A stretch of DNA of 12,821 bases from Palsa-870 sp039935415 (lineage in GTDB: Bacteria; Chloroflexota; Dormibacteria; Dormibacterales; Dormibacteraceae). A program made the position numbers and the translations under genes. The notes under the pieces were generated by a model that saw only the letters and a program-made list of their open reading frames with translations, did no database searches and was not told the origin of the DNA. The stretch spans positions 1 to 12,821 of the forward strand of contig JBDTKH010000002.1 of assembly GCA_039935415.1 (NCBI GenBank). Direction: 5' to 3'. This document shows positions 6,637 through 12,821 of this stretch, one piece after another. Position 1 is the first letter of the stretch. Each line of letters begins with the position of its first letter.

Positions 6637-6642
6637 TATAGT
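6637..6642 (+). promoter_or_regulatory. Candidate -10 (TATAGT) for the leader ORF and hydrolase
   Basis: TATAGT lies 7 nt before ATG 6650, the same geometry as the leaderless promoters elsewhere in the window. No good -35 is visible 16-18 bp upstream (GTGAGG sits there), so the promoter would depend mainly on its -10. Confidence 0.4.
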
Positions 6643-6649
6643 CGCGCGG

Positions 6650-6694
6650 ATGCCACCACTCCTAAACCCCACGAACTCAGAGGCTTCGCCGTGA
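6650..6694 (+). CDS. Possible 14-residue leader peptide (MPPLLNPTNSEASP)
   Basis: A short frame starts 7 nt after a TATAGT hexamer and ends in TGA 6692-6694. That stop overlaps the GTG start of the hydrolase as GTGA. If transcription starts at about 6650, ribosomes loading on this leaderless ATG would terminate on the hydrolase start and could re-initiate there. It may instead be chance; peptide sequence alone gives no support. Confidence 0.3.
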   Translation: MPPLLNPTNSEASP

Positions 6695-7452
6695 GTTCGC
6701 GGATACCCCTGTTGTTCGTTCACGGCATGTGGATCGGGCCGTGGTGCTGGGAGGAGCATTTCGCGCCCTGGTTTCGCGACCACGGATACACCGTTGAGAC
6801 GGTCGCGCTGCGACGCCACGACCAGCGGCACTCACCCGGCCTGCGCACGACACGGATCCGGGAATACGTCGATGACGTGATCGCGGCGGCGGAGAAGATG
6901 CCCTCGCCCCCGGTGGTCATCGGTCACTCGATGGGTGGTTTCGTGACCCAGCTCTACCTCCAGCAGCACACGGCGCCCGCCGCCGTGCTGGTCGCGTCAG
7001 TACCGCCACGGGGAATCCTCGCGCCAACGTTTCGCACGGCGGCACGACATCCGCTGCGCCTCGCGGCCGCCGGCGCCACGATGAGCCTTTACCGGAACGT
7101 CAGCACCCCGCGACGCGCTCGCGAAACGTTCTTCAGCCCGGGCCTCTCCGATGAGCTGGTCCGCCAGTACCAGGCCAGGATGACCGACGAGTCGTTTTTC
7201 GCGTTGATCGACATGATGTTCTTCGTTCGCCCAAGAATCGAAGAGGTGAAGCGAACGCCTTTGCTCGTCCTGGGCGCGGACCGGGATTCGGGCATCAGCC
7301 GGGCCGAGGTGGCGGCGACAGCAAAGGCCTATGAGGCGGAGCTCGAGACGTTCCCGGGCGCGCACGCCTTGATGCTCGAACCGGGGTGGGCGAAGGTCGC
7401 GGAACGAATCGACACTTTCGTCCGCTCAAAGGTGGGAGCGGCTACCGGCTGA
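6691..7452 (+). CDS. Alpha/beta-fold hydrolase
   Basis: This is a 253-residue alpha/beta hydrolase. It has the oxyanion-hole strand LLFVHGMW (7-14), nucleophile elbow GHSMGG (S80), acid D199 in VLGADRDSG (D197 possible), and base H225 in PGAHALML. The region between S80 and the acid (about 100-185) forms a helical lid with several aromatics. The length is normal, and there is no secretion signal. The likely action is on a small ester, lactone or amide; the sequence gives no specific substrate. The start is GTG 6691, nine codons before the HGMW motif; no in-frame ATG is close. It is followed by DUF4013 after 24 bp, with a separate -10-like element in that gap. Confidence 0.9.
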   Translation: MSSRIPLLFVHGMWIGPWCWEEHFAPWFRDHGYTVETVALRRHDQRHSPGLRTTRIREYVDDVIAAAEKMPSPPVVIGHSMGGFVTQLYLQQHTAPAAVLVASVPPRGILAPTFRTAARHPLRLAAAGATMSLYRNVSTPRRARETFFSPGLSDELVRQYQARMTDESFFALIDMMFFVRPRIEEVKRTPLLVLGADRDSGISRAEVAATAKAYEAELETFPGAHALMLEPGWAKVAERIDTFVRSKVGAATG

Positions 7453-7463
7453 AGGTTCCCGAC

Positions 7464-7469
7464 TAAGGT
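7464..7469 (+). promoter_or_regulatory. Candidate -10 (TAAGGT) for the DUF4013-pxpBC operon
   Basis: TAAGGT ends 7 nt before ATG 7477, again the leaderless spacing. The -35 position (about 7441-7446, GCTACC) is poor. Transcription could also continue from the hydrolase gene. Confidence 0.35.
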
Positions 7470-7476
7470 TGCCTCG

Positions 7477-8133
7477 ATGAAGCTCGTCGCCGAGTCATTC
7501 GAGTGGCCGTTTCGAGGCGAGTGGCGATCGAGGTGGGCGGTGGGCGTGCTCGTGGTCCTATTCCTCCCGTTGCTTTTCATCCCGCTGTTGGGCTATGCCA
7601 TCGCCGCAACTCGTGCCGCGGAGAACGACCCGTCGAAAGGCCCGCCGCCATGGCGCCTCTCCGCGCGCCTCCTCGTCGACGGCTTCTGGACCTCGCTGGC
7701 AGCAATCGTGCTCACTGCTCCGCTCGCGCTTGCGTTCAACCCGCTGTCCGACTTCCTGTACAGCGCGCGGGTGGGACACGCGGCCGACAGCGCGCAGTCG
7801 TGGCTGTTCGCGCACGTGATCGCGCTGCTGTGCCTCGCGCTGCCGTGGGGCCTGGTGTTCCTCCTTCTGATGCCGCATGCGACGGCGAGGTTTGCGAACA
7901 GCGGACGGCCGCGAGACCTGTTCGACGTCGTGGCTGCCGTTCACGGAGTGCGGCGTGACTTCGCCACGTGGAACCTCACCGCGGCGGCGATCGTCACGGG
8001 GTGGGCGGTGGGCGTCGCGTGCGTCGGGCTCCTCTGTGTCGGCCTCGTGCCGGGCGTGTTCTACGCCATCCTTGTGAGCGCACATGCAAGCGCCGCGCTC
8101 AACTCCAAGGGTGCGAGTACACCCGCTCGGTGA
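7477..8133 (+). CDS. DUF4013-family integral membrane protein
   Basis: This 218-residue protein opens FEWPFRGEW, then a long hydrophobic stretch containing PLLFIPLLGYAIAATRAAE, then PPPWRLSARLLVDGF, which is the characteristic DUF4013 opening. Hydrophobic segments lie at about 20-45, 71-89, 108-131 and 165-203; the last is long enough for two passes. The family is widespread in bacteria and archaea and its function is unknown. The start at ATG 7477 follows a TAAGGT hexamer by 7 nt. Its 3' end overlaps pxpB by 23 bp (more if an upstream ATG is used), so the two are almost certainly co-transcribed. That is a positional link only: I know of no functional tie between DUF4013 and oxoprolinase. Confidence 0.82.
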   Translation: MKLVAESFEWPFRGEWRSRWAVGVLVVLFLPLLFIPLLGYAIAATRAAENDPSKGPPPWRLSARLLVDGFWTSLAAIVLTAPLALAFNPLSDFLYSARVGHAADSAQSWLFAHVIALLCLALPWGLVFLLLMPHATARFANSGRPRDLFDVVAAVHGVRRDFATWNLTAAAIVTGWAVGVACVGLLCVGLVPGVFYAILVSAHASAALNSKGASTPAR

Positions 8134-8740
8134 CTCCGCGCTCCTGGCGGAGCTGGGAACGCGACTCGACACCGCCCTCAATACGCGCGCGATCGCGCTT
8201 GCCTCCGCGCTGAAGAAACGTCGAGACGTGCGGCAGGCGATCGCAGGCTATGCGAGCGTCACCGTCCACTTCGACCCCGACCACACGACGCTCGACGCGC
8301 TCGACGCTGCCGTCAAGCGTCTCGCCTCGAAGCGGCCGCCCATGGCCGAGCCAGGCCGCCTGCACCGGATCCCCGTCACCTACGACGGGCCGGACATGGA
8401 GACGGTGGCCACGCGGACCGGCCTGGCGCCGGCAAGGATCGCCGAGCTCCACTCGCGGCCGATCTACCGCGTTTTCCTGGTCGGCTTCGTGCCGGGCTGG
8501 GCGTACCTCGGGCCGCTGCCCGAAGAGCTCGAGCTGCCGCGGCGACACGTGCCCCGCACGCAGGTTCCCGCCGGGTCCGTCGCGATCGCCGGGCGGCAAA
8601 CCGGGATCTACCCGCTGCCGACACCGGGCGGCTGGCACCTCATCGGCCGCACGTCGGTCAAGCTCTTTCTGCCGGACTCCGATCCGCCGTGCCTCTTCCG
8701 CGCGGGCGATCGCGTCAAGTTCTTCTCCGCCGGCGCATGA
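8111..8740 (+). CDS. pxpB: 5-oxoprolinase subunit PxpB
   Basis: From GTG 8111 this is 209 residues, close to E. coli PxpB. PxpB and PxpC form the allophanate-hydrolase-like pair that, with PxpA, hydrolyses 5-oxo-L-proline to L-glutamate using ATP. Visible blocks are PLGDSALLAELG (5-16), YRVFLVGFVPGWAYLGPLP (119-137), and PRTQVPAGSVAIAGRQTGIYP (148-168) with TPGGWHLIGRTS (171-182). GTG 8111 is preferred over the in-frame ATG 8084 because family proteins begin about 4-5 residues before the LGD/LGE block, but ATG 8084 is possible. It overlaps the DUF4013 gene upstream, and its stop overlaps the pxpC start as ATGA. The relatives KipI and urea-carboxylase-linked allophanate hydrolase subunit 1 share the fold, so the oxoprolinase role is the best inference. 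Confidence 0.93.
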   Translation: MRVHPLGDSALLAELGTRLDTALNTRAIALASALKKRRDVRQAIAGYASVTVHFDPDHTTLDALDAAVKRLASKRPPMAEPGRLHRIPVTYDGPDMETVATRTGLAPARIAELHSRPIYRVFLVGFVPGWAYLGPLPEELELPRRHVPRTQVPAGSVAIAGRQTGIYPLPTPGGWHLIGRTSVKLFLPDSDPPCLFRAGDRVKFFSAGA

Positions 8741-9672
8741 CGGCGGTCCTGCGCGTGGTCAAGCCAGGCCTGTTCACGACGGTACAGGACCTCGGACGGC
8801 CCGGCGCCCTCTCCGCGGGCGTGCCGGCGGGCGGCGCGATGGACCGGTTCGCGCACCGCGCGGCCAACCTGCTGGTCGGCAACGACGAAGGCGCGGCGAC
8901 GCTGGAGTGCACGCTGAGCGGGCCGCGGCTCGTCGCCAGGCGTTCGTGCCTGGTCGCGATCACCGGCGCCGATTTCGATCTACGCGTCAACGGCCGTCCC
9001 GAGCCGGCCTGGACGAGCGTGCTGCTCCGGGAGGGCGACGAGCTCTCGTTTGGCGGCCGCCGTACCGGAGGTCGGGTGTACATCGCCGTCGGCGGCGGCA
9101 TCGCGGCGGACCGATGGCTCGGCTCGCTTTCGACCAGCATGATCGCCGGTCGCGGCGGGATGCACGGCCGCGTCCTGGTCGCCGGTGACGACATCGACCT
9201 CGCCGGCGGCCCGGCTGCGCCGACCGTATCGGGACGGCACCTCGGACCTCACCTGCGTCCCGATTACGCCGGCCACGGACTGGGCGCGATCGCCGGGCCG
9301 CACCTCAGGCGCCTCGGCGTCGAGGGCCGCAAGCTGCTGTTCGGCTCCGCCTTCAGGCTCAGCCGCGACGCCGACCGGATGGGCTACCGGCTCGAAGGAC
9401 CGGCGCTCGACGCTTCAGGCGACGAGCTGCTTTCCTTTGGGCTCGTCGCCGGCGCCGTCCAGGTGCCGCACGGGGGCCAGCCCATCCTGCTGATGGCGGA
9501 CCACCAGACCGCGGGCGGTTACCCGGTGGTCGCGACCGTGGCGAGCGCCGCGATGCCGATCGCGGCCCAGCTCGTGCCGGGCGACGAGCTGCATTTCAGA
9601 GAGATCTCGGTCGATGCCGCGCTGCGCCTGCGAAAGGCTCAGCGGGAGGCGCTTGACTCCCTGGCGAGCTGA
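8737..9672 (+). CDS. pxpC: 5-oxoprolinase subunit PxpC
   Basis: This is a 311-residue biotin-dependent carboxyltransferase-like protein (KipA/PxpC family). Signature blocks are KPGLFTTVQDLGRPG (9-23), GVPAGGAMDRFAHRAANLLVG (28-48), YIAVGGGI (115-122), DRMGYRLEGP (211-220), QVPHGGQPI (240-248) and DHQTAGGYP (253-261), all in family order. It acts with PxpB on 5-oxoproline. The start at ATG 8737 overlaps the pxpB stop by 4 bp (ATGA), indicating coupled translation; the upstream extension of the frame lies inside pxpB. pxpA is not between these genes or downstream, so the third subunit must lie elsewhere. The gene ends 85 bp before the convergent end of DUF222-HNH copy B. Confidence 0.94.
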   Translation: MTAVLRVVKPGLFTTVQDLGRPGALSAGVPAGGAMDRFAHRAANLLVGNDEGAATLECTLSGPRLVARRSCLVAITGADFDLRVNGRPEPAWTSVLLREGDELSFGGRRTGGRVYIAVGGGIAADRWLGSLSTSMIAGRGGMHGRVLVAGDDIDLAGGPAAPTVSGRHLGPHLRPDYAGHGLGAIAGPHLRRLGVEGRKLLFGSAFRLSRDADRMGYRLEGPALDASGDELLSFGLVAGAVQVPHGGQPILLMADHQTAGGYPVVATVASAAMPIAAQLVPGDELHFREISVDAALRLRKAQREALDSLAS

Positions 9673-9757
9673 GTGCCCTCCGTCACTGAGGTACGAGGCA
9701 GATTCGCGGCATGACTCGTTCTCGGCTTTCTGCTGGAGACCTGACGCCGTGTGGCGG

Positions 9758-10960
9758 TTAAGCCGCCCAGCGCATCCCCGGCCCGCGAGCACGCCTGACC
9801 ACGACCCGCTCCGGAGGAATAAATCGAAATTCACGCCCGACTTTCACGACATGCCATCCGCCCTCATGCACCAGGCGATGGTGGAAGTAACAGAGCGAGA
9901 GGAGGTTGGGCAGCTTGTTTGGGCCGCCTCGAGCCCAGAACTCGATGTGATGGCCGCTGGTCATGCTGACCGGCCGTTCGCATCCCGGCCCCATGCATCT
10001 GCCGTCTCGCGCGTGCAGCCCACGACGCATCGGTGGGGAGATCGTGCGCGTCGCCCGCCCGACATCGATCACAATCGAGTCAGCAAGCAACACTCGTGAC
10101 ATGGTGCAGTCACATGCGAGCCGCTGCATCGTCTTGATCGACACCGCGATCGTGTTCTCAACCTCCGCCGGCGGGACACCGAAGTGGTCCTTCAGGCCTT
10201 CGAGCGTCGTCGTCACCTTCAGGTGCGGCCGGACGCCGGTGCGCCGGGGCAATGTCCCCTTGTCCATCGCGTGGTTGACCAGCTCGAGCAGGCAGTCAGC
10301 CCGGCGCTGGCGAGGCGTCCGGTCGTCGTCAGGACCCAGCTTCTTGGCCAGCGAGTCGATAGCCGTCTTGAGCGCAGCTCCACCAACCGAGTCGAGGACG
10401 CCATCGATCAGGTGCATCCCATCAGCCATCTGGCTGATGTGCAACCGCCGATGGGTGAAGTTCCCCTCTGATTCCCTGTAGAAGCCATCCGGGTCAGCCA
10501 CGTGGTGCGCGACGCGGCAGAGCGCGCGCAACTCATAGACTGATTGGCGGCGGGCGTGCTCCAACATCTCCCCCTCGACAAAGAGATCGCGCCTGTCCTC
10601 ACTCAACTGCTCACGCAGGTGGCAGAGCGCAGACGCGGATTGATAGGAGATCTCGCCTGAACCCAGGGCCGCCGCGATCTTGGGCAAAGACTCCAGCTGC
10701 TTGCCGACACAGAGCCGGTCGCTCACGGAGTTTCGCGACATCCCGCAGGAATGGCTCACCCAACCAACAGCAGTCGAGAAGCCAAAGGGCAGGTGGTCTG
10801 CGTTGCGCTGGGTGGCAAGGACCTCGCCGGCGAACTCGCCCTCGAGGGCGTCGATTGCTACACGCAATCCTTTGGCATCTACCCGGCGCTCGTCGCGAGC
10901 CTGAAACTCGCGAACCGCCGCCTGGAGTTTCTCGAGGGGTGTGCCCCCCTCCCCCAACAT
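9758..10960 (-). CDS. DUF222 / HNH endonuclease-domain protein (13E12 family), copy B
   Basis: This is a 400-residue paralogue of copy A that aligns end to end without a gap. The HNH motif is intact: CMGPGC (322-327), GHHIEFW, the conserved Asn in LPNLLSLC, LCYFHH and the final His. Both genes end in the same RARGPGMRWAA. The differences are spread along the protein and are mostly conservative, which suggests both copies have stayed under protein-level selection. The first seven residues differ most (GEGG versus WEAV). The start at ATG 10960 is 6 nt from its -10, so the mRNA is probably leaderless. It converges on pxpC across 85 bp. An IS1634-type transposase begins about 250 bp behind it on the opposite strand. 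Confidence 0.93.
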   Translation of the reverse strand: MLGEGGTPLEKLQAAVREFQARDERRVDAKGLRVAIDALEGEFAGEVLATQRNADHLPFGFSTAVGWVSHSCGMSRNSVSDRLCVGKQLESLPKIAAALGSGEISYQSASALCHLREQLSEDRRDLFVEGEMLEHARRQSVYELRALCRVAHHVADPDGFYRESEGNFTHRRLHISQMADGMHLIDGVLDSVGGAALKTAIDSLAKKLGPDDDRTPRQRRADCLLELVNHAMDKGTLPRRTGVRPHLKVTTTLEGLKDHFGVPPAEVENTIAVSIKTMQRLACDCTMSRVLLADSIVIDVGRATRTISPPMRRGLHARDGRCMGPGCERPVSMTSGHHIEFWARGGPNKLPNLLSLCYFHHRLVHEGGWHVVKVGREFRFIPPERVVVRRARGPGMRWAA

Positions 10961-10966
10961 GAGAAT

Positions 10967-10994
10967 ATTGTACCAAACATCTGTTCGGCGTCAA
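10967..10994 (-). promoter_or_regulatory. Leaderless promoter of DUF222-HNH copy B
   Basis: On the minus strand, TTGACG (10989-10994) and TACAAT (10967-10972) are 16 bp apart, with 6 nt from the -10 to ATG 10960. The geometry is identical to copy A. The -10 and its flanks are conserved although the spacer centre and first codons differ. Confidence 0.8.
10973..10988 (-). promoter_or_regulatory. Putative LexA/SOS box, copy B
   Basis: The minus strand reads CCGAACAGATGTTTGG. The core CGAAC-AGAT-GTTTG fits the Gram-positive SOS-box pattern CGAAC-RNRY-GTTYG at every position. It fills the promoter spacer as in copy A. The central four bases differ from copy A while the arms are kept, the pattern expected if the arms are what is recognised. 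Confidence 0.72.
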
Positions 10995-11111
10995 TACGTT
11001 AACAGAAAGAACTGAAAACCAAATTCCCTCCGCCGACGCCCTCAGGCACCAAAACTAGGCCGAAGTTCCTGAGTCGTAGGCAGCATTAGAAGCCGATTTT
11101 GAACCTGATCT

Positions 11112-11151
11112 GATGCTTACAGATGCTCGTAGATGTAGGCAGAATATGACT
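11112..11151. repeat. 10-bp phased GATG repeats upstream of the transposase
   Basis: Successive 10-bp units read GATGCTTACA, GATGCTCGTA, GATGTAGGCA and a degraded GAATATGACT. They lie at helical phasing and end at the -35 of the transposase promoter. They may be a binding array for the transposase near the IS left end, or chance. An 8-bp element GTAGGCAG recurs at 11076-11083 and 11135-11142. Confidence 0.4.
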
Positions 11152-11179
11152 TGCCATGTAAGCGCGAAGCGTGTATGGT
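11151..11179 (+). promoter_or_regulatory. Promoter of the IS1634-type transposase
   Basis: TTGCCA (11151-11156) and TATGGT (11174-11179) are separated by an ideal 17 bp. An in-frame GTG at 11186 lies 6 nt after the -10, so either a leaderless GTG start or a 21-nt leader to ATG 11207 is possible. Confidence 0.65.
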
Positions 11180-11206
11180 CTGCGTGTGCTGAAGAGCGCC
11201 GGCCCG

Positions 11207-12821
11207 ATGCATCTCACCACCATCCGCCGCACCGTCGCCGGCAAGGAATACGTGAGCCATCTCCTGCGCCGCTCCTATCGCGAGGGCGACAAGGTCAAGA
11301 GTCAGACCGTGGGCAATCTCACCGCCTTGCCGCCTGCCGCCATCGAAGCCGTGCGCGCCATCCTGCGCGGCGAGCAGATCGGGGTTTTGGACGAGGCTTT
11401 CCAGATCGAGCGTTCGCTGCCCCATGGCGACGTGCTGGCGGTGCTCGGCCAACTGCGCCAGCTGGGTCTGGACAAGTTGCTTGCCGCCAGACCGCAGCGG
11501 GAGCGGGAACTCTGCCTGGCCATGATCGCCAGTCGCATCCTGGAGCCGGGTTCCAAGCTGGCGACCGTGCGCAGCTTTGAGAACAGCACATTGGCCTCCG
11601 AGCTGGGAATCGAGGGCGCCGACGAGGACGAGCTCTATTCCGCGATGGACTGGTTGTTGGAGCGACAGCCGGTGGTGGAGGCGGCGCTGGCCAAGCGGCA
11701 TCTGAGCGAGGGTGGCTTGGTGCTCTACGACCTGACCTCGGTTTATCTCGAGGGCAGCAAGTGCGAGCTGGCAAGACGCGGTTACAGCCGCGATGGCAAA
11801 CGAGGCTTGCCGCAGATCGAATTTGGACTCCTCACCGACCGCGAGGGCAGGCCGATAGCGGTCGATGTCTTCGCCGGCAACATGGCCGACCCGAGCACGG
11901 TGGCGGCGCAAGTGGACAAGCTCAAGAACCGTTTCGGAATCGCCGATGTGGTGCTGGTCGGTGACCGCGGCATGCTGACCTCGGCGCGCATCGAGGCGCT
12001 CAAACAAGTCGGTGGCATGGGCTGGATCTCGGCTTTGCGCAGCACCCAGATCGAAGCTCTGGTCAACAGCGGAGATCTGCAGTTGGGGATCTTCGACGAG
12101 CGCAACCTGGCCGAGATCTCCTCGCCCAAGTTTCCGGGCGAGCGGCTGGTCGTCTGCAAGAACCCGGCCCTGGCCCAAGACCGGGCGCGCAAGCGCGAGG
12201 AGTTGCTGCTCGCCACCGAAGGCGAACTGGACAAGGTGGTGGAGGCGGGCAAGGCGGGCCGGCTCAAGGGCAAGGATGAGACCGGGCTGCGGGTGGGCAA
12301 GATCATTGGCCGCTACAAGGTGGGCAAGCACTTCAAGCTCGACATCAGCGCCCAGCGCTTCACATACGAGCGCGATCTGGAAGGCATCGCCACCGAGGCA
12401 GCGCTGGATGGCATCTACGTCATCCGCTCCAGCGTCGCTGCGACCAAGCTCGCGGCCGATGAGTTGGTTCGCAGCTACAAATTGCTGGCCGGCGTCGAAC
12501 GCGCATTCAAGACCATGAAGTCAATCGACCTCCAGGTCCGGCCGGTGCACCACCGGCTGGCGGACCGGGTGCGCGCCCACATCTTCTTATGCGTGCTCGC
12601 CTTCTACGTGCGCTGGCACCTAGAGCGCGCCTGGGCGCCGTTGCTGTTCAAAGACGAAGACAGGCCCCTCGCCGATGACGTGGTGGCTCCCGCTCGCCGC
12701 TCTGCAGTAGCCATGGCGAAGGCGCGCACTCAGCGACTCTCCGACAACACCCCAGTGCACAGCTTTCGCAGCCTGCTCAACGAGCTCGCTACCCTGACCA
12801 AGAACACCGTGCGGGTGCCGC
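11207..12821 (+). CDS. IS1634-family (IS4 superfamily) DDE transposase, 3' end outside window
   Basis: The frame is open from ATG 11207 to the window end (538 codons) with no interruption. It begins MHLTTIRRTVAGKEYVSHLL, typical of IS1634 transposases. The likely DDE triad is D175 in VLYDLTSVYLEG, D253 in VVLVGDRGML, and E431 in YKLLAGVERAFKTMK, which resembles the IS4-superfamily Y-x2-R-x3-E-x6-K signature with Ala/Gly at the Arg position. RPVHHRLADRVRAHIFLCVLA follows, the usual helical end domain. The protein catalyses cut-and-paste movement of the element. GTG 11186 in frame is an alternative start, 6 nt from the -10. Codon choice (frequent TTG, GGC, GCC) and a slightly lower G+C differ from the host genes, suggesting recent transfer. 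It appears intact as far as it can be seen. Confidence 0.92.
   Translation, partial: MHLTTIRRTVAGKEYVSHLLRRSYREGDKVKSQTVGNLTALPPAAIEAVRAILRGEQIGVLDEAFQIERSLPHGDVLAVLGQLRQLGLDKLLAARPQRERELCLAMIASRILEPGSKLATVRSFENSTLASELGIEGADEDELYSAMDWLLERQPVVEAALAKRHLSEGGLVLYDLTSVYLEGSKCELARRGYSRDGKRGLPQIEFGLLTDREGRPIAVDVFAGNMADPSTVAAQVDKLKNRFGIADVVLVGDRGMLTSARIEALKQVGGMGWISALRSTQIEALVNSGDLQLGIFDERNLAEISSPKFPGERLVVCKNPALAQDRARKREELLLATEGELDKVVEAGKAGRLKGKDETGLRVGKIIGRYKVGKHFKLDISAQRFTYERDLEGIATEAALDGIYVIRSSVAATKLAADELVRSYKLLAGVERAFKTMKSIDLQVRPVHHRLADRVRAHIFLCVLAFYVRWHLERAWAPLLFKDEDRPLADDVVAPARRSAVAMAKARTQRLSDNTPVHSFRSLLNELATLTKNTVRVP

Larger units (their letters stand above)
9756..11004 (-). repeat. DUF222-HNH unit B (direct repeat of 747-1995)
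   Basis: This is the second copy of the unit described at 747-1995, with the same orientation and coding length and the same promoter block ending in CGTTAACA (10997-11004). The two units bracket about 7.8 kb of unrelated genes. Confidence 0.75.
11112..12821 (+). mobile_element. IS1634-type insertion sequence, left part (truncated by window edge)
   Basis: The element is defined by its transposase. The left boundary is not established: it must lie between the end of the DUF222 unit (11004) and the transposase start, and I use the start of the phased repeats as a working limit. The right end is outside the window, so terminal inverted repeats and target duplication cannot be compared. Between 11005 and 11111 I see no gene; there is a 6-bp inverted pair CTCAGG (11041-11046) / CCTGAG (11068-11073) in a less GC-rich stretch. 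Confidence 0.7.

Noticed and set aside
8250..9188. 312-codon plus-strand frame, Arg/Ser/Pro-rich
   Set aside because: It spans pxpB and pxpC in another frame and has the low-complexity composition of a shadow frame.
9753..9767. Hairpin GGCGG-N5-CCGCC over the stop codon of DUF222 copy B
   Set aside because: Short stem, no T-run, and copy A lacks an equivalent; not convincing as a terminator.
749..10960. Composite transposon or integrative element bounded by the two HNH genes
   Set aside because: No integrase, no terminal inverted repeats or target duplication, and the enclosed genes are ordinary metabolic genes; direct repeats alone do not show mobility.
11117..12331. 404-codon open frame on the minus strand, Gln/His/Leu-rich
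   Set aside because: It lies antisense to the transposase, which has clear family motifs; its composition is that of the complement of a GC-rich coding frame, and no domain is recognisable.
1..12821. Defence island, toxin-antitoxin pair, CRISPR array or tRNA genes
   Set aside because: I saw no repeat-spacer pattern, no tRNA cloverleaf, and no paired small toxin/antitoxin frames; the HNH proteins are isolated genes without typical defence partners.

Overview
This is a high-GC (about two-thirds G+C by eye) bacterial fragment with short intergenic gaps. Two genes of the DUF222/HNH (13E12) family, a Bacillus/actinobacterial-type SOS-box sequence, and several promoters that place the -10 hexamer 6-7 nt before the start codon (leaderless mRNA) all suggest an actinobacterium or another high-GC Terrabacteria lineage from soil or a metagenome. 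The taxonomic call is an inference. There are no rRNA or tRNA genes and no CRISPR array.

Layout. 3-746 (+) is the C-terminal half of a BmpA/NupO-type nucleoside ABC ATPase. It abuts, tail to tail with a 2-bp gap, DUF222-HNH gene A (749-1951, -), which has a leaderless promoter with an SOS-box-like dyad between its -35 and -10. The gap 1996-2223 holds a 63-bp inverted relic of a HAD gene, then comes an intact HAD phosphatase (2224-2919, +). A phosphate pair on the minus strand follows: a PiT transporter (3674-4666) with a PhoU-like DUF47 protein (3042-3677) overlapping it by 4 bp. Divergent from it, across a 71-bp gap with a TGTTCC-N2-GGAACA dyad, is a MhqO-like ring-cleaving dioxygenase (4738-5679). 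Next on the plus strand are an unrecognised Cys/His-containing protein (5714-6340), a truncated and frameshifted glutathione peroxidase remnant (6366-6562), an alpha/beta hydrolase (6691-7452) preceded by a possible 14-residue leader peptide, a DUF4013 membrane protein (7477-8133), and the 5-oxoprolinase subunits pxpB-pxpC (8111-9672). DUF222-HNH gene B (9758-10960, -) is a gap-free paralogue of A with the same promoter and operator layout. The right end is an IS1634-type transposase (from about 11207, +), open to the window edge.

How the parts fit. The intact genes are mostly ordinary metabolic and transport functions: nucleoside uptake, phosphate uptake, aromatic ring cleavage and pyroglutamate hydrolysis. 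The accessory signal comes from the two direct-repeat DUF222-HNH units bracketing about 7.8 kb, the IS next to unit B, and the two gene relics. Together they suggest a site that has been repeatedly rearranged. The most interesting observation is the paired, apparently DNA-damage-controlled, leaderless HNH genes. I do not see a convincing new multi-gene system beyond this.
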